From Verrucomicrobiota bacterium (GTDB lineage: Bacteria; Verrucomicrobiota; Verrucomicrobiia; Chthoniobacterales; JAFAMB01): a stretch of 50,005 bases of DNA. The notes beneath the pieces are model-generated. The model was not told the origin of the DNA, made no database searches, and saw only the letters and a list, made by a program, of their open reading frames with translations. Below are positions 42,183-50,005 of the stretch, piece by piece. Within the stretch, counting starts at the first letter, position 1. The number at the start of each line of letters is the position of its first letter. The stretch spans positions 1 to 50,005 of the forward strand of contig JAFBAP010000134.1 of the NCBI GenBank assembly GCA_019247695.1. The letters run 5' to 3'. The translations under genes and the position numbers were made by a program.

Positions 42183-43415
42183 TCAAGGTTCCGGCCGAAA
42201 CGATTGAAGCCCGGCGTTCCGCGCGCGTTGCCGGCGTTTCTGTGCATCTGCAATGACGTTAGGCAGGGCCAGGGATTTAAGATTAATGTCGGGATCTTCA
42301 TAATAGTGGTCCAGGCCCGGTTCGATGATGGTGACACCCTTAGGCAGGAGTTCATCTGCCAGAAGCGTTAACCCATCGTTAGGGCCGTATTTTCGAAGCT
42401 GCCGGTACCGCCACCTGACGTCGCCGGCGATATCGCCGGATAAAGGAACGCCGACGAATTGAACAGTCAGAACATGCGGCGGAAGCCCGATTCCATCTAA
42501 CCTTTCGCGGCTCGACGCGGTAGTAAGCCCGGGCACGCTCCGGAAGCTGAGGCCTTGCATAGAAAACATGATGCCGGCGAGCCACGACTTGGGCCACCCG
42601 GTCACACGATCGGCCAGGAAGGTTCCTCGAAGCAACCCTCCCACGCTCACCCATGCGGTGATGGCCCGAGTCTCATCCGGCCGTAGTATTTTCCCTAACG
42701 CGAGCGCCGTTTCGGGCCCGCCTTTGCTTGTACTTACCAGGATTAACCTGGCGCCGCGGCCGCTGCGGGCGCGAACGAAGTTAGCGATGATCAAGGCGTT
42801 TTCCTCAATGGTCCCATCCTCTTCGGTAGCAACTAAATCTACCTTCAGACCCAACTTGCCCATAAGTTTTCTCTGGTTAGCAAAATCGGCTCCGGTGGTC
42901 GGGTTACCCACATAATGAAACCCGGGTACAAACAAAATTCTGTACCCGCGAAGGCGGTCTCGGACGAGCCCCGTCCACTGATTCCGCTGAATATCCTGCT
43001 TGATTCTTCTTACCTCGTTGCAGTAGCGATCCTGAAAACTCCGGTTTGTCCGATTCGAAAGACTGCGTTTTATGAAAAACAGGGTTGCGAAGTCCGGTGA
43101 CGTCTCGGCAGACAATTCTCTTAAAGTCAGGCTGTTGAGGGGGAGCGCCTCAAATCGTTGCTCGATGCCGGCGATCTTTTCATCTGCAACCGCCGGCTCC
43201 GCCGCGCCTGAAAAGGAGGATTCGAAATAGGCCTGGGCAAGGGTGGAATCGACGGTCGTTGCCACGGGCCTGCATGCGACAATCCCCCTTACCGGGAGTG
43301 TGGGGTAATCGGTGCAGGCGCCGAGCAGCCACAGTGTCAGCAAGATCGGTAACGCACAGGCGTGCAAGGAGAACGACCCTCCTGGAAAGCGCCTCAGAGT
43401 CAACCGCCCATTCAT
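42183..43415 (-). CDS. Lipoprotein with probable alpha/beta-hydrolase fold
   Basis: 410 residues. A long signal peptide ends in the lipobox LLGAC (Cys34), so the protein is probably lipid-anchored. The C-terminal two-thirds contains FVPGFHYVG, a nucleophile-elbow-like VSTSKGGPETAL, GPNDGLTLLAD and GLDHYYED, an order consistent with a Ser-Asp-His triad. A lipase- or esterase-like role is inference. The upstream frame is clear to the ATG at 43415. Neighbours (tRNA-Ala, glnS) give no functional hint. Confidence 0.78.
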   Translation of the reverse strand: MNGRLTLRRFPGGSFSLHACALPILLTLWLLGACTDYPTLPVRGIVACRPVATTVDSTLAQAYFESSFSGAAEPAVADEKIAGIEQRFEALPLNSLTLRELSAETSPDFATLFFIKRSLSNRTNRSFQDRYCNEVRRIKQDIQRNQWTGLVRDRLRGYRILFVPGFHYVGNPTTGADFANQRKLMGKLGLKVDLVATEEDGTIEENALIIANFVRARSGRGARLILVSTSKGGPETALALGKILRPDETRAITAWVSVGGLLRGTFLADRVTGWPKSWLAGIMFSMQGLSFRSVPGLTTASSRERLDGIGLPPHVLTVQFVGVPLSGDIAGDVRWRYRQLRKYGPNDGLTLLADELLPKGVTIIEPGLDHYYEDPDINLKSLALPNVIADAQKRRQRARNAGLQSFRPEP

Positions 43416-43694
43416 TCGCGGATTTCAGCTGTGGCGTCGCATTTTTGACGCGAGTTCATTTATCAGCAACGAGAAATTTTTGTGTGCCTCATAAATCAGC
43501 TTACTTCCAACCAATCTCGCGTAAAGGGGTCTCGTTACCCCGGCCGGAAGGCCTGAAACCGGTGCGAGGCGCGCACCGGCCCGGGAACGTTGCCTGGGGC
43601 GGCAGGGAAGAGAGGCGCCGCCGGGTCCAAAAAAATTCTCCGGCGCCGGAAGTTGAACCCTGACGCCTCTGCCGGTTACATTGCCGGACTTTCC

Positions 43695-45476
<1,782 letters not shown>

Positions 45477-46195
45477 ACGAATCCCGAGCCTCGAACTTTA
45501 CCTGCTGGGGGCACCGTTCAGGCGCACACCGTACGCGGGCCAACGGCCAGCGGGTAAGAAGCAGCAGCGGGACCGGATTGGGACCCGCCCGCATACCAGA
45601 AAATGCGCTCACGACGGAAGAGCCGGTACTGCCTCGAGTCGTTCCGGTCACGGTGAACCCCCTCGGAACTGATGGGGCGGGATGACTCGGCGGGATGCGG
45701 CAGGCCGCCGGCGACGGCCGGGTTACCTGGCGGTGAATGCAGGGGAGAATCGGCCCAGGCGCCTTGCGGAACAGCGCAGCCGAGTGCGGCGGCGGCGGCG
45801 AGAACGGTCAAAACTTTCTCCATATCTGGTGCTACGTCGATGGTGTCGGGTTGAAGGCAGGCGGCTGCCTCTCAGTTGAGCTGTGAGCATCACCGATGCC
45901 AACCCTCGCAGCACGGAAAATGCGCCGCGCCGGGACCGGTCCGCAGCTGGAGACGTTTACCTCAGCGCGATCACGCCGGTCCTGCCGGCGAGGCACTGCA
46001 GCGAACGCCGATGTGCCGAAAACGGGACACGGCGTCCCCCGAATGGGAGGAACGCTTTCCGCCGGCAACGGCGATCAACTGCGGCCGTCGACCGCGGGCT
46101 GAACTTTGCCGCGGCTCCATGGAGGGCGGAGCCGCGTCGCCCCGTCAGGAATGGCCGCCGGAAACCTCGGGGTACTCAACGGCGTGCACCCTGCC
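45477..46195. other. Long gene-poor region
   Basis: 719 bp between glnS and the small coiled-coil gene. It holds one possible small secreted protein (separate entry) and otherwise only GC-rich shadow frames on both strands. I looked here specifically for a Pup/UBact-like gene (short, charged, ending GGQ, GGE, TGQ or TGE) on both strands and found none. Confidence 0.5.
45518..45823 (-). CDS. Possible small secreted protein
   Basis: 101 residues whose first 25 form a textbook signal peptide (MEKVLTVLAAAAALGCAVPQ, cleavage after AWA). The rest is low in hydrophobic residues and has no motif; the frame may be shifted after about residue 55. The signal sequence is the only real support. Confidence 0.35.
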   Translation of the reverse strand: MEKVLTVLAAAAALGCAVPQGAWADSPLHSPPGNPAVAGGLPHPAESSRPISSEGVHRDRNDSRQYRLFRRERIFWYAGGSQSGPAAASYPLAVGPRTVCA

Positions 46196-46477
46196 CTAGG
46201 GCTTGCGAGTGCGAACTTTTTCTTTCTTTTGATCGCACTCTTCCTGCAGGCGGCGAAGCTCCGAGGCCAGCTGGTGCTTCAGCTGTGCGACGTCATCAGC
46301 GGACCCGGCCTGTTCCTCGCGCCGGATCTGCTCTTTCAGCAACAGTTCTTTTTCAGCCATCTTTGACCGGTAAAGCGAATCGATCTCTGCAAGCTGCGCT
46401 TTTTGCTCCTCGGTCAGGGGAACCGAAGGAGATTGCTTTTGCAGGCGCTCCATGGCGAGTTCGTAAGCTGATTTCAT
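46196..46477 (-). CDS. Small coiled-coil protein next to dop
   Basis: A 93-residue, highly charged, all-helical protein (LTEEQKAQLAEIDSLYRSKM, AEKELLLKEQIRREEQ, LASELRRLQEECDQKKEK). It starts 41 bp after the dop stop on the same strand and is therefore likely in the ARC-dop operon. It is not Pup or UBact: the C-terminus is VRTRKP, not a GGQ/GGE-type tail. The length and helix pattern could suit an adaptor or coiled-coil partner of the ARC N-terminal coiled coil, which is speculation. Confidence 0.8.
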   Translation of the reverse strand: MKSAYELAMERLQKQSPSVPLTEEQKAQLAEIDSLYRSKMAEKELLLKEQIRREEQAGSADDVAQLKHQLASELRRLQEECDQKKEKVRTRKP

Positions 46478-46518
46478 AAGGTCAAGGTCTGCGTTGGGAC
46501 AACCGGCGTGTTACGCCG

Positions 46519-48045
46519 TTACGGCTGCTCGATCTTCTGGAGCCGCCGGATCAGGTCGCTATAGTTAGCCGCATCGCGGATCGTCGCATTCAAGCGCGTA
46601 AGCCGTGGATCGTCTGAAGCGTGATTGAACGAGACCCGGTGCTGCTGGCCGTCCTGGGCAAACACGACTTCATCCCAATGAATGGTTTGAATGTGGGGAT
46701 TGAAACGTGCGACCGCGCGTCCACGGAAGAAGGCCCGGGTTGATTCCGGCGGGTTGAAAATTGCGGTCTTGATTTCTTCCTCCCGGAGAACCCGGCGCAT
46801 CCGTTCCTCTCGCACCAGCTCGTAGTGGAGCCCCTGTTCCCAGGCGATGTTGTGGTACTCGAGGTCAATGGACTGCAACCAGGGATCCGTCCAATCCAGT
46901 TTTTCTTCTTCCTGAAACGTGGTGAGCAAGTACAACTTGGCCGCCCAATCGATGCGATCGGCGCAGCGCATGACATCGACCTCGAGGTCGTTCAGAATTT
47001 TTTCCCATTCGGTCAACAGCCAATCGACCTCACGGTCAGTCCGGTCGCAGTACCGCAGGGCCTTTTCCAGGTACATGCGTTGGATCTCGATGGCCGAAAT
47101 CTTGCGCCCGTCTTTAAGCTCGATGATCCAGGAATGGCTCTGATCACGGCTGATCGACTTGGTGGCATCAATCGGCTGGGCTACTTCCAGCTGAGGCGCT
47201 TCCCGTTTTTCAATCAAGTCGAGCACGAGCGACATGATACCGATCTTGAGGGCAATCGCGAATTCACTCATGTTCGAGTCACCGATGATCACGTGAAAAC
47301 GCCGGTATTTGCCCGGATCAGCGTGCGGTTCATCGCGCGTATTGACGATGGGCCGGCGGTTCATCGTGTCGATGCTCACCAGGACGCTGAAGAAGTCGGC
47401 CCGCTGCGAAATCTGATAAATTCCGGGCTGGCCGGTCGCGCCTTCGCCTTCAATGCCGAGCTTGCCGGCACCGGCGTAGATCTGGCGGGTGATAAGAAAA
47501 GGCACCACCTCAGAAACGAGCCGGTCCCAGGGTACGGCGCGGCTCATGAGGTAGTTATCGTGGCAGCCGTAGCTGTGCCCGATAAAATCGGTATTGTTTT
47601 TGTAAAGACGAACTTCGCGCTCGGGGGCGATCTTTTTGTTCCGACGCCGGACGCACTCGGCGAGGATTCGCTCGCCGGCCTTATCCTGGGCGATGATCTC
47701 TCGCAAGGTGGTGCATTCGGGGGTCGAGTACTCCGGATGGGCGTGATCGTTGTAGAAGCGCGCCCCGTTGCTCAACACCAGGTCACTCTTGATCTCCTCG
47801 AAGCTGAGCGGCCGGTTTTTATCCAGTTCGTAATAGGCCGACTCGTCCGTATCCTGCATGAGGGTTTCGGCCCGAAACCCCCGTGCATCCTGATGGGGAT
47901 CCTCAAGGTTGTAGTCCCATTTCATCAATGCACCGTGTTCCGTGTAGCAGCGCACCAACTCAATCGATTCAGCTACCACGTCGACGGTTTCAACCCCGTT
48001 AACCGTAATGCCGTATTCCGTCTCGATCCCAAAAACGCGCTTCAT
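46519..48045 (-). CDS. dop: Dop, depupylase/deamidase of prokaryotic ubiquitin-like protein
   Basis: 508 residues of the carboxylate-amine ligase-like Dop/PafA family. Dop removes Pup-type tags or deamidates their C-terminal Gln. Evidence for Dop over the ligase PafA: the Dop-loop text KWDYNLEDPHQDARGF (about 42-57), catalytic Asp100 in NDHAHPEYSTPEC, and C-terminal DWAAKLYLL and STRAFFRGRAVARF. Metal/nucleotide residues Glu8 and Glu10 (GIETEYG), NTRDEPHADPGKYRR and HVIIGDSNMSE are intact. It lies 36 bp after ARC. No Pup, PafA or PrcA/PrcB gene is visible in the window. Confidence 0.95.
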   Translation of the reverse strand: MKRVFGIETEYGITVNGVETVDVVAESIELVRCYTEHGALMKWDYNLEDPHQDARGFRAETLMQDTDESAYYELDKNRPLSFEEIKSDLVLSNGARFYNDHAHPEYSTPECTTLREIIAQDKAGERILAECVRRRNKKIAPEREVRLYKNNTDFIGHSYGCHDNYLMSRAVPWDRLVSEVVPFLITRQIYAGAGKLGIEGEGATGQPGIYQISQRADFFSVLVSIDTMNRRPIVNTRDEPHADPGKYRRFHVIIGDSNMSEFAIALKIGIMSLVLDLIEKREAPQLEVAQPIDATKSISRDQSHSWIIELKDGRKISAIEIQRMYLEKALRYCDRTDREVDWLLTEWEKILNDLEVDVMRCADRIDWAAKLYLLTTFQEEEKLDWTDPWLQSIDLEYHNIAWEQGLHYELVREERMRRVLREEEIKTAIFNPPESTRAFFRGRAVARFNPHIQTIHWDEVVFAQDGQQHRVSFNHASDDPRLTRLNATIRDAANYSDLIRRLQKIEQP

Positions 48046-48081
48046 GCAGGGGGCGTAGCTGGCTGGATAACTTAGCAGGTC

Positions 48082-49773
48082 TCAGATAACGTCTGAAATG
48101 GACGCGGATTTGGCGCCGGCACGAACTGGCAGGACGCGCACAACGTTCTCGGAATCATAGTCGATTAACTTCAGCCAGTCTTCGACGATGTCGGTTGGCG
48201 GAAAAATATCATTGTTTGCGTACTCGGTCGCGAGCGCCACGAGCATGTCGGACTCACTGATGCCTTCCTCTTGCGAGGAGCCGATGGCGCGTTTGATGGT
48301 TAGTTCTTTCGCTCGTTCGACGATCGAGGCGATGATGGCACCGCTGACCAGGTCGCCCCGGTAGAGAACGTCCTTTTTACCGCTCCGAAGCGTTACTTCG
48401 AGGAATTTGTTGTCCTCACGGCGGTTGAATTGCGTGTCAACGGTTTTATCGACCAACTGCTGAATCGCCGCCGACACATCGCCGCTCTTGGCGACGAGCG
48501 CAGGGTCGTACGGAAGATCTTCCGTGAGGTAGATCTTGTAGATTTCGCGGGCCGATTCCCGATCCGGCCGGTTCACCTTGATCTTACGGTCGATGCGTCC
48601 CGGTCGCAGGATAGCCGGGTCGATCAGGTCGGCCCGGTTCGAGGCCAGGATAATCACGATTTCATTGAGCGACTCGATGCCGTCCATCTCGGTGCAGAAC
48701 ATCGGCACCAGCGTGGAAAGAATGTTGGAATGGCGTCCGGCGCGGCGCGTGCCCAGGATGCTCTCGGCCTCATCAATGAAGATAAAGGGCAGATAACCCT
48801 GTTTGCGCTTCTCACGCGCCGTCGCAAAGATCTCGCGAACCATCCGCTCCGACTCGCCGACCCACATGTTCAGGATTTCGGGCCCCTTAATGTGCATGAA
48901 GAACTGCTGCATGTTCTCGCCGGTTTTTTCGGTGAGTTGGCGCGTCAGGTTGTACGCCGTCGCCTTACCAATCAGGGTCTTGCCGCACCCCGGCGGCCCA
49001 TAAAGCAGGAAGCCTTTCGGGGTCTGATGGTGGAACCGGGCAAACAGGTCAGCATGCAACAGGGGAAGTTCGATCGCATCCTTGATGGCCGTGAGCGCCG
49101 GTTCCTGGCCGCCCACTTTCGTCCAGGGGATCTCGGGTACCGATTCGAGGTAATAATCCTGCGTTTGCGACTGGCTCAAGACCTCGATGGCCACGCGGTA
49201 ATTCGTGTCTACGCGCACCTCGTCGCCAACTTTGAGATTGGCCTTGAGCAGGTCCTGGGCACGCTGCAGCACAACCGACTGAACGCCGTGCTCGGTGCCC
49301 ACCCGAAGGCGGTCGCCGCTCAGGATCTCGGTAATTTTTGTTACGGGCCCGCTGAGATCATAGCCCAGATCCCCGACGATCACGTACGCCTCGTTCACGA
49401 GTACCCGGGTGCCCTTTTTCAATTTGGCAAGATTGATCCGCGGATCAGCGTTGCAATAATAATCGGAGCCGCCCACGACAATCTGGGCAGTCTCCTTATT
49501 AGGGCTGCCGAGGTACGTACCAATACGATTCGCGGGTGAGGTCACCTTTTTGATCACCTCATCGAGCTTTTCGATCGTCTGCCGGGCCTCAGCGATCATC
49601 TCTTCCTGCTCAGCCACGCCGGACCGGAGGTCGATCAGTTCACTTCGGATGGGGTTACCCGGAGGAAGGCTCGCAATGAGCCTTTCGATCATGTTAAGCG
49701 GTGATGCGGGATCGGAACCAAACCCACCAAAGCCTAGCGCGCTGTCGTCATTCATGTCGTACTTCTTAGTCAC
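48082..49773 (-). CDS. AAA+ proteasomal ATPase ARC (Mpa-like)
   Basis: A 563-residue ring ATPase that unfolds tagged proteins. It has an N-terminal coiled coil (about 48-78), tandem OB domains (about 80-205: AQIVVGGSDYYCNADP, LRVGTEHGVQSVVLQRAQ) and an AAA+ domain with Walker A GPPGCGKT (259-266), Walker B FIFIDEAESIL, and ILRPGRIDRKIKVNRPDRES. Translation probably starts at GTG 49773 behind GAGGAG; the ATG at 49755 is an alternative. Unlike actinobacterial Mpa it ends in SISDVI without the QYL-type proteasome-docking tail. It heads the ARC-dop-small gene cluster. Confidence 0.95.
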   Translation of the reverse strand: MTKKYDMNDDSALGFGGFGSDPASPLNMIERLIASLPPGNPIRSELIDLRSGVAEQEEMIAEARQTIEKLDEVIKKVTSPANRIGTYLGSPNKETAQIVVGGSDYYCNADPRINLAKLKKGTRVLVNEAYVIVGDLGYDLSGPVTKITEILSGDRLRVGTEHGVQSVVLQRAQDLLKANLKVGDEVRVDTNYRVAIEVLSQSQTQDYYLESVPEIPWTKVGGQEPALTAIKDAIELPLLHADLFARFHHQTPKGFLLYGPPGCGKTLIGKATAYNLTRQLTEKTGENMQQFFMHIKGPEILNMWVGESERMVREIFATAREKRKQGYLPFIFIDEAESILGTRRAGRHSNILSTLVPMFCTEMDGIESLNEIVIILASNRADLIDPAILRPGRIDRKIKVNRPDRESAREIYKIYLTEDLPYDPALVAKSGDVSAAIQQLVDKTVDTQFNRREDNKFLEVTLRSGKKDVLYRGDLVSGAIIASIVERAKELTIKRAIGSSQEEGISESDMLVALATEYANNDIFPPTDIVEDWLKLIDYDSENVVRVLPVRAGAKSASISDVI

Positions 49774-49841
49774 TCCGCTCCTCGAGTATAATCGGATTCG
49801 ATTCGTCTAGCAAACCTTCGGCGTTTGGGGGAGCTATTTCT

Positions 49842-49953
49842 GTCACACGGACGGCACAACGACAGAGTTCACACGGCGAACACGGCGAGCCACGGCGACC
49901 ACGGCGGGAAGAGGGGGAAAGAGTTCGGCGTTCGGGGCTCGGAGTTCGGAGGC
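49842..49953. repeat. Family B repeat, left-arm copy near window edge
   Basis: GTCACACGGACGGC then GAGTTCACACGGCGAACACG, CACGGCGG units and TTCGGAG-like heptamers, in the left-arm order of the elements at 17770 and 36088. The right half is not visible within the window. It lies about 70 bp upstream of the ARC gene, so ARC promoter elements would have to lie between 49774 and about 49841 or within the repeat. Confidence 0.85.
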
Positions 49954-50005
49954 GTCGTAGAACCGGGTCCGATCTTCCCCGAAGGTCGCGCTCACCCGGC
50001 GGAAA

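Noticed and set aside
46196-46477. Pup or UBact candidate
   Set aside because: The C-terminus is VRTRKP and the protein is longer than Pup. It lacks the GGQ/GGE or TGE-type tail needed for ligation.
45883-46479. Plus-strand frame of 198 residues
   Set aside because: Arg/Pro/Ala-rich shadow text overlapping the small coiled-coil gene, with no protein-like pattern or ribosome-binding site.
46519-48045. Reading as PafA (Pup ligase)
   Set aside because: The Dop-loop region and HAHPEYSTPEC/STRAFFRG text match Dop rather than PafA.
46825-48075. 416-residue plus-strand frame opposite dop
   Set aside because: Antisense shadow of dop, without a ribosome-binding site or recognisable domain.

Overview
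The window looks like a chromosomal segment of a GC-rich Gram-negative bacterium, most likely a member of the Verrucomicrobiota (a Chthoniobacter-like, Spartobacteria-type genome is my best guess). This is inferred from the gene content (Dop/ARC pupylation-type genes beside OmpA-type, lipoprotein and L,D-transpeptidase genes), several conserved hypothetical genes of a type I associate with that phylum, and intergenic repeats built from CACGGCGAA-like and TTCGGAG-like units. No marker such as 16S rRNA is present to prove it.

Layout, left to right. 1-3175: a tandem repeat, then dapA-dapB (lysine/diaminopimelate) and folK-panB (folate/pantothenate). 3216-6120 (minus): acpP with its terminator, a hypothetical gene, and a LysM protein overlapping accA. 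6459-11507: an Arg/Gly-rich protein of unknown function, a fumarylacetoacetase-family enzyme and uvrB. 11601-15350 (minus): holA and a large envelope protein joining a zinc ribbon, one membrane span, three Ig-like repeats, a PstS-like domain and an OmpA domain. A small gene and an ECF sigma factor are divergent from it. 17001-22479: a coiled-coil/zinc-ribbon protein, a composite inverted repeat, nagZ, then nadD-rsfS-sirB1-cinA. 22789-26594 (minus): a ribose-type sugar ABC transporter. 26717-29009: an L,D-transpeptidase, an MBL-fold hydrolase, a small membrane protein and tRNA-Ile(CAU). 29311-33184 (minus): cupin, secreted protein, anti-sigma, ECF sigma, hypothetical and rlmN. 33323-36080: a hypothetical gene and a LuxE-LuxC pair. 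36568-40653: a small gene, HPr, a hypothetical gene and a reverse transsulfuration pair (CBS and cystathionine gamma-lyase type). 40687-45476: SDR, small membrane protein, tRNA-Ala(CGC), lipoprotein hydrolase and glnS. 46196-49773 (minus): the ATPase ARC (Mpa-like), the depupylase Dop and a small coiled-coil protein.

Two intergenic repeat families run through the window. Family A has GCCACAAATG-type arms forming long inverted repeats, with three copies (1773-1879, 11508-11654, 22482-22766) and one remnant. Family B is a composite inverted repeat with TTCGGAG heptamers and CACGGCG(A/G) arms, seen at both window edges and at 17770-18202 and 36088-36520. They repeatedly touch each other through a shared 13-bp end, CCCGCCGTGTGAC.

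The most notable observations are: the Dop-ARC pair with no visible Pup/UBact tag, proteasome or ligase and no proteasome-docking tail on the ATPase; the zinc-ribbon/Ig/PstS/OmpA fusion opposite a sigma factor; a probable AUC start codon for rsfS; a LysM protein with a transpeptidase-like domain that has lost its catalytic motif; and repeat elements that supply the C-terminus of HolA.
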